A stretch of DNA of 64,000 bases, taken from positions 393,307 to 457,306 of the forward strand of contig NZ_LT985323.1 of the NCBI RefSeq assembly GCF_900290275.1. The letters run 5' to 3'. The notes beneath the pieces are model-generated. The model searched no databases. It was not told the DNA's origin and saw only the letters and a list, made by a program, of their open reading frames with translations. Positions 14,752 to 24,016 of this stretch are shown here, piece after piece. Position 1 is the first letter of the stretch. Each line of letters opens with the position of its first letter. Position numbers and translations under genes: made by a program. The stretch comes from Prevotella merdae (GTDB lineage Bacteria > Bacteroidota > Bacteroidia > Bacteroidales > Bacteroidaceae).

Positions 14752-15784
14752 ATTAACGTGAGTTCGACGAAATATAAGTGTCTAAAAATTTGGTGATTAG
14801 CGAAAATTGTTGTAACTTTAATGTGCTAAAAATCAAAATTTTACAAACAATAATCGCTATGATCACCGAGGACAAAGTTACTGAAATTTTCTGTATTGCG
14901 GATGACTTCTGCAAAGTTTTTGATGCCCAAATGGAAAAATACACCATAAAAAGCAATTTAAAACGCAAATATCATCGTGAATCGACCATGTCAAAGGCTG
15001 AAATTATGGTTATCGTTATACTTTTCCACAGTTCAGGCTTTCGTTGCCTGAAACATTTCTATAAGGAATATGTATGTGTTCATCTTCGACATTTATTTCC
15101 AAATGTAGTATCATATAACCGTTTTGTGGAACTTCAGAAGACCATTGCCATTCTGTTGGCTATCTTTATAAAGAAGGTTCTTTTGGGAAAATGTACCGGA
15201 ATAAGTTTCGTAGACAGCACACCTCTTCGTGTATGTAGAACCCAAAGAATCCATATTCACAAGACATTTAAAGGCATCGCACAAAAAGGCAAATGTTCTA
15301 TGGGATGGTTTTTCGGCTTTAAGCTCCACCTTATATGTAACGAAAAGGGAGAATTGCTTAACTTCATGATAACTCCTGGCGATATTGACGACCGTAAACC
15401 ATTAGAATACAAAGCGTTTGTGAATTTCATATACGGCAAGCTTGTAGGAGATAAAGGATATATAAGCAAGAACCTGTTCAATCGACTTTTCGTTGATGGA
15501 ATACAACTCATCACGAAACTAAAAAGCAACATGAAGGGTTCTATTATGAAAATATCAGACAGGCTCTTGCTTAGAAAGAGGGCGATCATAGAGACCATTA
15601 ACGACGAACTTAAGAATATTGCACAAGTGGAACATTCCAGACACAGATCATTCGATAACTTCATTGTCAACACTCTTGGATCTTTGGCTGCTTATTGTTT
15701 CTTTCCTAAGAAACCAACAATTGCAGTTCAAAGGACAGTAGATAGACAATTAACGTTATTCTAATTCGTCGAACTCACGTTAAT
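14752..15784 (+). mobile_element. IS982-family insertion sequence
   Basis: The element is bounded by perfect 20-base inverted repeats, ATTAACGTGAGTTCGACGAA (14752-14771) and its complement (15765-15784). It is about 1.03 kb with one transposase gene. I cannot see a convincing target duplication. It lies 51 bases upstream of the first gene of the secretion-like operon and just beyond the end of the AAA/DUF4143 gene, at the border between accessory and conserved DNA. Confidence 0.9.
14859..15764 (+). CDS. IS982-family transposase
   Basis: From the ATG at 14859 the protein has 301 residues; an in-frame start at 14778 exists but lies in the IS end region. It shows the DDE-type core: FVDSTPLRV (first Asp), GDKGYIS (second Asp) and a later RAIIETINDELK (Glu), with the GWFFGFKLHLICN motif typical of IS982. 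The frame is uninterrupted, so the element may be active. It catalyses cut-and-paste or copy-paste movement of the surrounding element. Confidence 0.9.
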   Translation: MITEDKVTEIFCIADDFCKVFDAQMEKYTIKSNLKRKYHRESTMSKAEIMVIVILFHSSGFRCLKHFYKEYVCVHLRHLFPNVVSYNRFVELQKTIAILLAIFIKKVLLGKCTGISFVDSTPLRVCRTQRIHIHKTFKGIAQKGKCSMGWFFGFKLHLICNEKGELLNFMITPGDIDDRKPLEYKAFVNFIYGKLVGDKGYISKNLFNRLFVDGIQLITKLKSNMKGSIMKISDRLLLRKRAIIETINDELKNIAQVEHSRHRSFDNFIVNTLGSLAAYCFFPKKPTIAVQRTVDRQLTLF

Positions 15785-15788
15785 ATTA

Positions 15789-17105
15789 TTATTTGTTCAA
15801 CCATTTCATTGCCCACTCAGCTAAGGGCGAAGGACAAGCCAACATTCCGCAGTTTTGCTGTAAATTGAGAAACGAGAAACGTATGCGGTTCTTGGGCTGG
15901 TAACGCTCGTTATAAACAACAATACTTCTACCACTGACACAATTTTCGGCCTTTACCTCTACAGGGATTATCTCATCCTCTCGCTGTAACAGAAACTCAA
16001 TCTCTGCCTTTCCTTCCGAAGACCAATAGTAAGGCATTGAACCATACGATGGCAACAGGCTTTGCAGCACTGCATTCTCCGCCATTGCGCCTTTAAATTC
16101 CGTGTAATTGGCAGTCGGGTCAATGACAATGCTTCCCGGTAGTCCGGCCAATCGTCGCAACAGTCCGCAATCACTGGCATAAATCTTGAATATGTCTGGT
16201 TCTTCGTAAGCACTTAAAGGCATTCCCGGTTTCGACACCGCATTCACGCGATATATCATACCAGCATCTTCAAGCCACAGCAAAGCGTCTTCATAATCAC
16301 GACTTCTTGCTCCTTTCTTTATAATCTTATATATGAACTTTCTATTTTCCTTGGCAAGTTGAGATGGAAGTGAATGCCAAATAGCATGGATACGCGGTAT
16401 CTCGCGAGGTTCTGCATACTTGGCAAAGTCAAGCTCATACAAATCTAATATGCCTTGCAATATGTCGTCAACAGCTTGCATGCCTTGATTTTCAAGCATA
16501 CTCACGGTAGCTTCTGGCATTCCTCCAGACACCATATATCTGCGGTATTCAGACTTCAACTTGTCAAGTATAATAAGAGGCAATTTCTCTGGCTGTTCTA
16601 TCTGTTCAACAAAATTGAATGTCTGGGAATCGCTGGCTCGCAGATACTCTTTGAACGTAATCGGATACATACGCATAACCTGCACCTTTCCTACTGGTAC
16701 GGTCATTCTCCTCCTTTTAACAGCCACTCCTAACAGCGAACCTGCTGCAATAATATGCCATTCGGGAGCATCTTCACAAAAATACTTTAACGAATTGAGC
16801 GCTTCTTCACATTCTTGTATCTCATCGAATATGAGTAGTGTCTTGCCTGCAACAAGAGGCACTTGGCTATAAAGGGCGAGTTCCTTTATTATGCGTGCAG
16901 GTTCCTTTGACTCAGTGAAGGCAGACAGTAACTCTTTCTGGCGGTCAAAGTCAAATTTCGCCGTATAGTCGAAACATTCTCTTCCAAACTCCTCCATAGC
17001 CCATGTCTTGCCAATCTGACGGGCACCTTTCAGCAGGATTGGCTTATGCTTTTCAGCATCTTTCCATTCCTTGAATTTATTTATTATGTCTCTTTCAATT
17101 CTCAT
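15789..17105 (-). CDS. AAA ATPase with DUF4143 and nuclease-like C-terminus
   Basis: From the ATG at 17105 the protein has 438 residues; the upstream extension to 17168 looks unlikely. Walker A is GARQIGKT at 27-34 and Walker B is LLIFDEIQEC (about 96-105). The DUF4143 region follows, and near the C-terminus a PD-(D/E)XK-like signature (EIEFLLQREDEIIPVEVKAE) suggests a nuclease fold. Members of this family are widespread in Bacteroidetes and often mobile. Their substrate is generally unknown, and some resemble NTP-dependent defence ATPases. It stands alone here, separated from the DUF2795 gene by a terminator. Confidence 0.87.
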   Translation of the reverse strand: MRIERDIINKFKEWKDAEKHKPILLKGARQIGKTWAMEEFGRECFDYTAKFDFDRQKELLSAFTESKEPARIIKELALYSQVPLVAGKTLLIFDEIQECEEALNSLKYFCEDAPEWHIIAAGSLLGVAVKRRRMTVPVGKVQVMRMYPITFKEYLRASDSQTFNFVEQIEQPEKLPLIILDKLKSEYRRYMVSGGMPEATVSMLENQGMQAVDDILQGILDLYELDFAKYAEPREIPRIHAIWHSLPSQLAKENRKFIYKIIKKGARSRDYEDALLWLEDAGMIYRVNAVSKPGMPLSAYEEPDIFKIYASDCGLLRRLAGLPGSIVIDPTANYTEFKGAMAENAVLQSLLPSYGSMPYYWSSEGKAEIEFLLQREDEIIPVEVKAENCVSGRSIVVYNERYQPKNRIRFSFLNLQQNCGMLACPSPLAEWAMKWLNK

Positions 17106-17305
17106 ATTCGCACCGATTACTTCTGTTTTGTGCCAAATACGACACTTTTCCGAACTTGTCAGGTGCAAATATACAATATATAGAGGAATACTACAACTTT
17201 TCTGAAAGTTATTTTTATTTATTTTCCAATAATAACGAATCAGCTCATTGCATTAAATCCTTAGAGACACGGCCTTATCGTAAGGATAATCAAGTAGTAC
17301 GTAAA

Positions 17306-17346
17306 AAGCGGTATAGGAATCATGCTGTCATATTCCCATACCGCTT
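17306..17346 (-). terminator. Rho-independent terminator after DUF2795 gene
   Basis: A 15-base stem (AAGCGGTATAGGAAT paired with ATTCCCATACCGCTT, one mismatch) is followed on the minus strand by a T-run. It ends the 17388-17609 transcript. The rest of 17106-17387 shows nothing else that I can name. Confidence 0.8.
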
Positions 17347-17387
17347 ATATTCAACGCCTTAAGCTGAAATACACAGCTCATCGGCGA

Positions 17388-17609
17388 TTAGTATTCGTCA
17401 TCGTTCCAAAGGAAATCGTCCTTTGAAGGATAGTCGGGCCAAAGGTCCTCGATGCTATCGTAAGCGTCACCCTCGTCTTCTATCTCTTGCAGATTCTCAA
17501 GCACCTCAAGTGGCGCGCCAGAACGCATGGCATAATCTATAAGTTCGTCTTTGGTTGCTGGCCAAGGGGCGTCTTCCAGTTTGGAAGCCAATTCAAGTGT
17601 CCAATACAT
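17388..17609 (-). CDS. DUF2795-family small protein
   Basis: The protein has 73 residues and is acidic. The stretch PATKDELIDYAMRSGAPLEV followed by LENLQEIEDEGDAYDSIEDL fits the DUF2795 helical domain, whose members are small cytoplasmic proteins of unknown function, possibly nucleic-acid- or protein-binding. It has its own promoter-like box at 17719-17726 and a terminator at 17306-17346, so it is probably monocistronic. Confidence 0.85.
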   Translation of the reverse strand: MYWTLELASKLEDAPWPATKDELIDYAMRSGAPLEVLENLQEIEDEGDAYDSIEDLWPDYPSKDDFLWNDDEY

Positions 17610-17718
17610 AGTTGTAAGTTTTTTTTAATCTGTTCTACAAATGTTTTTCCAACGGGCTTAGTTCTTAAGGCTGCTGCATATGTGAATCGTTTAACAGCCA
17701 TGCCCCGTTTTTCGGCTG

Positions 17719-17726
17719 CAAAAATA
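17719..17726 (-). promoter_or_regulatory. Bacteroidetes -7 box for DUF2795 gene
   Basis: TATTTTTG on the minus strand matches TAnnTTTG. A CTTG/TTGC-like -33 element lies about 18-19 bases upstream. It is roughly 110 bases before the ATG. Confidence 0.55.
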
Positions 17727-17738
17727 GCAATTTTTATG

Positions 17739-18269
17739 TTATTTGCAAGCAATATATAGTTTTTTTTCGGCTACACCCTCAATAAAGTTTAAATATAGCG
17801 CCAATGCGAAGAAATAATCGCTTAATCTATTTAGATATTGCGTATTTAAGGGGTTGAGCGCATAGCTGTCGTATACACATAGCAAGCTACGTTCTGCCCT
17901 GCGACATACAGCTCGGCACACATGTGCCTGTGCTGCAGCCTTGCATCCACCTGGCAATACAAATGTGCCAGGAGGCGTAGTTTGTGCTTGTAGATTGTCT
18001 ATCTCATGCTCAAGCATTGCCACATCATCGGTTGTAGCACCGCCTGTGGTTGATGCAGATATTGAGGTGCCTATATGGAACAGGCAAGTCTGTATGGAGA
18101 TGAGCTGTGGAGCAAGGTTGCTGGCAGTAAAGGTGTGCAGCAAACCAATGTGGGCATTTAGTTCGTCGAGGTCGCCACATGCAGCTATGCGTATATCGGT
18201 CTTAGGCACACGCTTGCCGCTGGCAAGAGATGTGGTGCCATGGTCGCCCGTCTTGGTGTAGTATTTCAT
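17739..18269 (-). CDS. Cob(I)yrinic acid a,c-diamide adenosyltransferase, PduO type
   Basis: The protein has 176 residues, close to the usual 180-190. It transfers the adenosyl group of ATP to reduced cobalamin to form adenosylcobalamin. The N-terminal YTKTGDHGTTSLASGKRVPK is the ATP-binding motif of PduO/MMAB-type enzymes, CGDLDELNAHIGLL follows, and the C-terminal LNRLSDYFFALALYLN is the family's conserved helix. It forms a cytoplasmic trimer. The methyltransferase-like gene lies 78 bases upstream on the same strand. Confidence 0.93.
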   Translation of the reverse strand: MKYYTKTGDHGTTSLASGKRVPKTDIRIAACGDLDELNAHIGLLHTFTASNLAPQLISIQTCLFHIGTSISASTTGGATTDDVAMLEHEIDNLQAQTTPPGTFVLPGGCKAAAQAHVCRAVCRRAERSLLCVYDSYALNPLNTQYLNRLSDYFFALALYLNFIEGVAEKKLYIACK

Positions 18270-18347
18270 ATTGATGGAGCTTTTGCACGTTGTAATAGAT
18301 TGTTATCTTGTTTAGAAGGATTGTTCTCCTTAGAATGGTTGTTCTCT

Positions 18348-18920
18348 TTAGAAATTTACGATGTAGCAAGTCTTGAACCTGTCGGTATCGAAGAAGGCAA
18401 CGCCTGCCCAATAGAGGTCGTAGCAAACGCTAACCTTGGGATTGTGGAGCAACCCTTGCCATATGCGCTGTGCCATTGTGTTCTGGGCTATATCCTCCAC
18501 TATCAGTATGGTATGGCTGTCGGTATGACTCAGCAGATGTTCGACATAAGCCTCGCATCCATCCACGGCACACACCCGGGCTATCTCAACGGTATTTATA
18601 TCCGCATCCTGCCTATCATCTACACGTGTACGCTGGCATGCGCGTCCTACATATGAGGCAAGCAATGGCGTATCGGTTCCGTTGCTGAGCATGCGGGAAG
18701 CCTGACGATAGTTGGCTATGCGGAAGTACAGCTCCATACGCTTGCGCACAAGCCACGGCAACGAGGGGTGCTTGTGACGCAACTCATCGTAGCCGTAATA
18801 AGGATAATGCTCGCACAAAACATATCGTATAAAGCGGTAGGCCGACGGTGACTGTACCCCAAAGCCTCGGCTGTGGGACATACGGCGCAACCAAACAATA
18901 TAGCGTTTCAATTTATTCAT
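18348..18920 (-). CDS. Class I SAM methyltransferase-like protein of Bacteroidetes
   Basis: From the ATG at 18920 the protein has 190 residues (MNKLKRYIVWLRRM), and a start at 18980 would add 20. The N-terminal RGFGVQSPSAYRFIRYVL matches the HxxHSPFVYD-type opening of a Bacteroidetes methyltransferase-like family. The middle resembles a shortened Rossmann fold (HTILIVEDIAQN). The glycine-rich SAM loop is not obvious, so catalytic activity is uncertain. A TAATTTTG box (18926-18933) lies just upstream of the chosen start, which would make the message nearly leaderless. Confidence 0.65.
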   Translation of the reverse strand: MNKLKRYIVWLRRMSHSRGFGVQSPSAYRFIRYVLCEHYPYYGYDELRHKHPSLPWLVRKRMELYFRIANYRQASRMLSNGTDTPLLASYVGRACQRTRVDDRQDADINTVEIARVCAVDGCEAYVEHLLSHTDSHTILIVEDIAQNTMAQRIWQGLLHNPKVSVCYDLYWAGVAFFDTDRFKTCYIVNF

Positions 18921-19046
18921 AGCCACAAAATTAGGCAAAATATGCGAGAAAAACAATAGAACATGGCTGTCTTTAGGCAAAGTTGCTGTAACTTTGCACC
19001 CGGTAAAGAAAGATTGTTAAATATCTAACTGATTTTTCGCATATCA

Positions 19047-19113
19047 AGAAGTTAAAGGAGTTAAGAAGTTAAGGAGTTAAGAAGTTAAGAAGTTAAGGAG
19101 TTAAGGAGTTAAG
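19047..19113. repeat. 8-bp tandem repeats (GAAGTTAA/GGAGTTAA)
   Basis: About eight units of RRAGTTAA lie head to tail in the 384-base gap before the chromate transporter genes. A small hairpin (ACTCCTC-agc-GAGGAGT, 19192-19208) and a TAACTTTG promoter-like box (18989-18996, plus strand) are also present. No gene is visible between 18921 and 19304. Confidence 0.75.
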
Positions 19114-19304
19114 CCGTATGTCTTGCTGCTTAAAAACTATGCCAAAAGACTATTGGCCGTTCGCTCGACTTTGCCGCTTGCCTTAGCAAGAACTCCTCAG
19201 CGAGGAGTAGGGAGCGAAGTTCCCTTGAGCTTTACGAAAAACTTCTTTAACTTCTTTCGCTTGCGAAACTTGAATTAATAATAAGCAACAGAAAAGTAGA
19301 CCGT

Positions 19305-19862
19305 ATGCTTTGGAAATTTTTTATTACCTGCAACAAGATTGGTGCCTTTACTCTGGGTGGCGGCTATGCCATGATTCCGAGTATGGAAAAGGAGTTTGTA
19401 GACAACCATAAATGGATGGACAAGCAGGAATTTATGGACATTATGGTTGTGGCGCAAACCACACCGGGTATTTTCGCCATCGACATGGCAAGCCATATAG
19501 GCTACAAGCTGCGTGGCATTTGGGGTGGCATAGTGGGTGCAATAGGAATAGCCTTGCCTTCTATCATAGCCATACTTGTTATAGCCATGTGTTTTCACAA
19601 CTATAAGGACAATCCATGGGTTGAGCGTTTCTTCATGGGTGTAAGACCTTCGGTTGTGGCTCTTATAGCCGCGCCTGTGTTTAAGATGGCAAAGACTGCC
19701 AATATTGGATGGAACAATGTGTGGATTCCGGTGCTGGCATGCTTGCTCATAAGCAATCCCTTTAGCAACAATCCCGCGTATAAGGTGTCGCCTATACTTA
19801 TAATAATACTTGCTGGTGTGGCTGGATGGCTGTACGGAAAATGGAAAAGGAAGAATAACTAA
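19305..19862 (+). CDS. Chromate transporter (CHR) half-protein 1
   Basis: The protein has 185 residues, is hydrophobic with about six membrane segments, and is a single CHR domain. The signature FTLGGGYAMIPSMEKEFV and the later AQTTPGIFAIDMA are typical of ChrA. With the adjacent half-protein it forms a short-chain CHR pair in the inner membrane, thought to export chromate or exchange it for another anion. The natural substrate in an anaerobe is uncertain. It precedes its partner by 21 bases. Confidence 0.9.
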   Translation: MLWKFFITCNKIGAFTLGGGYAMIPSMEKEFVDNHKWMDKQEFMDIMVVAQTTPGIFAIDMASHIGYKLRGIWGGIVGAIGIALPSIIAILVIAMCFHNYKDNPWVERFFMGVRPSVVALIAAPVFKMAKTANIGWNNVWIPVLACLLISNPFSNNPAYKVSPILIIILAGVAGWLYGKWKRKNN

Positions 19863-19883
19863 AATAGGAAAGGTACAATATAT

Positions 19884-20456
19884 ATGATATTTCTAAAGCT
19901 GTTTATTATCTTCACTAAGATAGGAACTTTCAACTTTGGTGGCGGCTATGCCATGCTGTCGCTTATACACAACGAAGTGGTAGTTAAGAACGCATGGCTA
20001 AGCAATGCCGAATTTACGGATATTGTGGCTATAAGCCAGTCGACACCAGGTCCTATAGGCATTAATGCCGCCACCTATTCTGGATATGTTGCTGTATTGA
20101 ACCAGGGCTATCCCGAATGGGCAGCTGTGCTCGGCTCTATTCTTGCATCGCTCTCTATAGTGTGGCTGCCGTTTATTATAATGATTCTGATATCACACTA
20201 TCTGATGAATCATAAGGACTCGAAAATTGTGAAGGACATCTTTGCTGGTTTGCGCCCTGCCATCATCGGACTAATTGCCGCAGCCGCTGTGCTGCTTATG
20301 AATAAGGAGAACTTTGGCGACTGGCATACAGAGCCAATGACGTTTGGCATTAGCGTGGCTCTGTTTGCTGCCACATTCTACTTTACAAGGTTCAGAAAGG
20401 CTAATCCTATATTGGTGATGCTGATTTGCGGAGTGGCGGGATTGCTGATATTCTAA
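19884..20456 (+). CDS. Chromate transporter (CHR) half-protein 2
   Basis: The protein has 190 residues and is the second CHR domain of the pair, with FNFGGGYAMLSLIHNEVV and SQSTPGPIGINAATYSGY. Short CHR proteins are encoded in tandem and work as heterodimers with opposite membrane orientation. A strong terminator hairpin follows at 20464-20510. Confidence 0.9.
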   Translation: MIFLKLFIIFTKIGTFNFGGGYAMLSLIHNEVVVKNAWLSNAEFTDIVAISQSTPGPIGINAATYSGYVAVLNQGYPEWAAVLGSILASLSIVWLPFIIMILISHYLMNHKDSKIVKDIFAGLRPAIIGLIAAAAVLLMNKENFGDWHTEPMTFGISVALFAATFYFTRFRKANPILVMLICGVAGLLIF

Positions 20457-20463
20457 AAAAACA

Positions 20464-20510
20464 ACGACAATTATACGGACCCAAACGTTGTATATCCGTA
20501 TAATTGTCGT
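20464..20510. terminator. Bidirectional terminator between chromate pair and rodA
   Basis: A perfect 16-base stem (ACGACAATTATACGGA with its complement) has a 15-base loop. An A-run lies on the left and a T-rich stretch on the right. It separates convergent transcripts. Confidence 0.85.
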
Positions 20511-20585
20511 TTGTCGTTTTGAGGCTATTCCAAATAACAGAGTGGCAATTGTCACCCTTTTATCCTTGGTTCATATTGCGCCCTT

Positions 20586-22049
20586 TTATCCTTGATTCAT
20601 ATTGCGCCCCGCATCTATCCTAAGGAATATAAACATAAGTAAGGTAAATCCCCACAACGACGAACCGCCATAACTGAAGAACGGCAACGGTATGCCGATA
20701 ACCGGCGTAAGACCCAACACCATGCCCACATTGATAAACACATGGAATAAGAATATCGATGCCACACTATAGCCATACACTCTGCCAAACGTAAATGGTT
20801 GGCGCTCGGCAAGCTTCATAAGTCTTAATATCAGGGCAAGAAACAGCAGAAGCACACTTGCCGAACCTACAAAACCTTCCTCCTCGCCTACGGTACAGAA
20901 TATAAAGTCGGTATCCTGTTCGGGCACAAACTTAAGCTTGGTTTGTGTGCCATTGAGGAATCCCTTGCCTTTAAGGCCACCCGAACCAATGGCTATCTCG
21001 CTCTGATGTACATTGTATCCTGCACCTGCAAGGTCCTCGTCAAGTCCTAACAGCACATTGATACGCACACGTTGGTGTGGTTCCATTACATTGTTTAGCA
21101 CGTAGTCGGCAGAATAGAAGAATACTACCGAGCCTATGGCAAATGTAAGAATCATATAATAGCTCATCAGACGGGTGCGCAGCGCATTGAGCAGCAAATA
21201 AACAAACATTGCCACACACACACCAAGCTGCACCCATGTTACGTCGAAACGTATAACGTAGAGCGAGAAGAGCATTGCCACAAGCGTAATACCTACACTA
21301 TAACCTATAATGCTCATAGCCTGTCTGCGCTCATGAGTGTACACATAAACCATACAGGCCGTGAATATCTGCACAAGCAAAAGCACCACAAACTTACCTA
21401 CAGAGGTTGGAGTATCGAGCAACAATACACTCTCGTACTTGATACCTACTACAAAGTAGAACACCATTGCTACACCCGTAAAGAGTATACTGCCTGGCAT
21501 TCCCTCGCGATAAAGCACAAGGAAGAAGGTAAGGTATACCAAGGCCGAACCAGTCTCGCGCTGTCCTACAATGCAAAGCATTGGAATAAAGATTACGGCA
21601 CATGCTGCGGCAAAGTCCTTGAGGCGATGTATGGAGAAGCCATAGGCACTCATAAGCTTGGCAAGGGCAAGGGCTGTAGCAAACTTACCAAACTCGGCAG
21701 GCTGTATACGTATAGGTCCAAGGACAAGCCAAGAGTGGGAGCCCTTGATGTCGTGCGGATTAAAAATGGTGGCAAAGAGCAACAACAGCAACACACCATA
21801 TATTATATAGGAGAATGTGTCGAAGAATCTGGTATCCATCATCAGTATTACAAATCCCAGACAGATACTAGTTCCTATCCACACTATCTGCATGCCCGAG
21901 CGTGTGCCGAGGCTGAAGATATCGTTGTCGCCAAACGTATAGCTGGCACCGCAGATGCTTATCCATCCGAATATCATCAGCGCTATATAGATGCCTATAG
22001 TTATCCAGTCGACTTGCGACCAAATGCTTTGCGGTTTATTGGTTGGCAT
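20586..22049 (-). CDS. rodA: Rod-shape determining SEDS glycosyltransferase RodA
   Basis: The protein has 487 residues and about ten or more membrane helices. It polymerises lipid II into glycan strands of the lateral wall, with PBP2 as partner. The signature PVIGIPLPFFSYGGSSLW near the C-terminus and GSHSWLVLGPIRIQPAEFGK in the middle are SEDS hallmarks, the latter including the catalytic-loop region. It is longer than E. coli RodA (370), as usual in Bacteroidetes. It is the last gene of the mreBCD-mrdA-rodA run, 11 bases after mrdA. Confidence 0.96.
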   Translation of the reverse strand: MPTNKPQSIWSQVDWITIGIYIALMIFGWISICGASYTFGDNDIFSLGTRSGMQIVWIGTSICLGFVILMMDTRFFDTFSYIIYGVLLLLLFATIFNPHDIKGSHSWLVLGPIRIQPAEFGKFATALALAKLMSAYGFSIHRLKDFAAACAVIFIPMLCIVGQRETGSALVYLTFFLVLYREGMPGSILFTGVAMVFYFVVGIKYESVLLLDTPTSVGKFVVLLLVQIFTACMVYVYTHERRQAMSIIGYSVGITLVAMLFSLYVIRFDVTWVQLGVCVAMFVYLLLNALRTRLMSYYMILTFAIGSVVFFYSADYVLNNVMEPHQRVRINVLLGLDEDLAGAGYNVHQSEIAIGSGGLKGKGFLNGTQTKLKFVPEQDTDFIFCTVGEEEGFVGSASVLLLFLALILRLMKLAERQPFTFGRVYGYSVASIFLFHVFINVGMVLGLTPVIGIPLPFFSYGGSSLWGFTLLMFIFLRIDAGRNMNQG

Positions 22050-22060
22050 AATAATCTTAG

Positions 22061-24016
22061 TTATTCTTTAGCCGGAGCTTCTTGGGCCTCCGGCACAATC
22101 TTATCAACAATCTTATTCTTCTTGGCTGGCTTCTTTGTAGCAGTTGCCTTTTTTCCTTTCTCCTGTCCGGGGAATCGCGAACCGTAGCCTATACGACGAT
22201 GTTGCATAGCTTCGGCCTGTATCTCAGACGATGGTGAGAGCTTGCCCATAATGTATTGTTCCATCATCAATCCGCCAATAGGCACACCAAAGTCGGCACC
22301 CCATCCACCATTCTCCACATATACGGCAATGGCTATCTTTGGATTGTTCATAGGGGCAAAGCCCATAAATACAGAGTGGTCGCGTCCATGGTTCTGAGCA
22401 GTACCAGTCTTGCCGCATGCCTCGAATGGCAAACGCGAAAGCATCTTACATGTTCCTTTCAAAGCCGACGACCTCATACCAGCCACAACATAATCGTAGG
22501 AACGGCGCGAAGCCTTGGTATAATGGCGATGTCGGTAGAGAGTGTCAAGAGGCAATCCCTCTACCTTGCGCACAACATGAGGCACATAGTAGTAGCCACG
22601 GTTGGCTATGGTTGCTCCAAGATTGGCTATCTGCAATGGTGTTAGCGTAACCTCGCCCTGACCAATGGAGATAGAGATAATGGTTAGTCCGTTCCACGAA
22701 CCACGATAGTTGCGGTCGTAATAGTCGGCATTAGGTATCATGCCACGCTTCTCGCCCGGAAGGTCGATGCCAAGGCGATAGCCGAATCCCATACTAACCA
22801 TATAATCGCGCCATACATTCATTGCCTCATAAGGGTTTTTGTATTTTGTGCGGTTGCCCATCATATAATACAAGCCCCAACAGAAGTAGGCATTGCACGA
22901 TGTGGATATGGCATCAACTAATGCTATAGGCGCCGCATGCGAGTGACATCCCACGTGCAAACCACGACAGTAGAAGCCATGACTGCAAGGAAAAGCTGTT
23001 GAGGGCGTGATAATACCCTCGGTCATATAGGTAAGCGCTTGCGATGTCTTGAAGGTTGAGCCAGGAGGATACATACCCATAATTGAACGGTTGAGCAATG
23101 GTTTCCAAGCGTCTCTCGACAGCAGACGATGGTTCTTAGAACGCGAACGACCAACCATTATGCGAGGATCATAACTTGGCGAGCTTACCATAGCGAGCAC
23201 CTCGCCAGTCTGAGGGTCAAGAGCAACGATAGAACCTATCTTTCCTTCCATAAGTCTCTCGCCCAAAGCCTGCAGTTTTTCGTCGATACCTAAGGTAAGA
23301 TCGCGTCCTGCAACTGGCTTGCGGTCGTATTTGCCATTCATATAATTGCCCTGAATGCGTCCACGAGCATCGCGAAGTAGTATTTGTACTCCTTTCTCGC
23401 CACGCAGTTCCTTCTCGTACGACTTCTCCACACCAAGCTTTCCTATATAATCGCCAGGCTTGTAGTAGTCGTCATCCTCAATGTCAGAAGGCGACACCTC
23501 GGCAACATCACCAAGCACATGAGCAGCTACACCCGTCTGATATTGGCGTATGCTACGGTGTTGAACATAGAATCCGGGGAAACGGAACATCTTCTCCTGA
23601 AATATGGAGAAGTCCTCGTTGCTGAGCTGACTCATAAACATTTGCTGCGTGAAGCGCGAATAGCCAGGATTCTTAGAGTAATCCTTAATGTCGTTCATAC
23701 GTTTTATGAAGAACTCCTTTGTTATGCCGAGCGCTTGGCAGAATTCGGTTGTGTCGATACGTCCCTTTGCCTCGTTCATAACAACCATAATGTCGTAGGC
23801 AGGCTGATTGTACACCATAAGTCGACCATTGCGGTCGTATATGGCACCACGCGACGGAAACTCCACTTTCTTCAAGAAAGCGTTGGAGTCGGCATTTTTC
23901 TTATAGTCATCGCTCATGAGCTGCAAGGTGAAGAGGCGTATTATATATACTGTAATGATAGCTATAGCCACTCCACCTAAAACATAGCGACGTTTTTCGA
24001 GATTGAAATCTGTCAT
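22061..24016 (-). CDS. mrdA: Penicillin-binding protein 2 (transpeptidase)
   Basis: The protein has 651 residues. It has an N-terminal membrane anchor (11-33), then a dimerisation/pedestal region and a transpeptidase domain with SxxK at 320-323 (STFK, catalytic Ser320), SxN at 373-375 (SCN) and KTG at 536-538. It cross-links elongating peptidoglycan together with RodA. The C-terminus carries a Lys/Ala/Pro-rich tail (about 615-651). The start overlaps the end of mreD by four bases (ATGA), so the two are coupled. Confidence 0.96.
   Translation of the reverse strand: MTDFNLEKRRYVLGGVAIAIITVYIIRLFTLQLMSDDYKKNADSNAFLKKVEFPSRGAIYDRNGRLMVYNQPAYDIMVVMNEAKGRIDTTEFCQALGITKEFFIKRMNDIKDYSKNPGYSRFTQQMFMSQLSNEDFSIFQEKMFRFPGFYVQHRSIRQYQTGVAAHVLGDVAEVSPSDIEDDDYYKPGDYIGKLGVEKSYEKELRGEKGVQILLRDARGRIQGNYMNGKYDRKPVAGRDLTLGIDEKLQALGERLMEGKIGSIVALDPQTGEVLAMVSSPSYDPRIMVGRSRSKNHRLLSRDAWKPLLNRSIMGMYPPGSTFKTSQALTYMTEGIITPSTAFPCSHGFYCRGLHVGCHSHAAPIALVDAISTSCNAYFCWGLYYMMGNRTKYKNPYEAMNVWRDYMVSMGFGYRLGIDLPGEKRGMIPNADYYDRNYRGSWNGLTIISISIGQGEVTLTPLQIANLGATIANRGYYYVPHVVRKVEGLPLDTLYRHRHYTKASRRSYDYVVAGMRSSALKGTCKMLSRLPFEACGKTGTAQNHGRDHSVFMGFAPMNNPKIAIAVYVENGGWGADFGVPIGGLMMEQYIMGKLSPSSEIQAEAMQHRRIGYGSRFPGQEKGKKATATKKPAKKNKIVDKIVPEAQEAPAKE

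Noticed and set aside
19047..19113. Possible CRISPR array
   Set aside because: The 8-bp units are contiguous with no spacers, and no cas genes are present in the window.
21333..22187. 284-codon plus-strand frame
   Set aside because: Antisense to rodA/mrdA, rich in His, Tyr and Lys, with no family resemblance.
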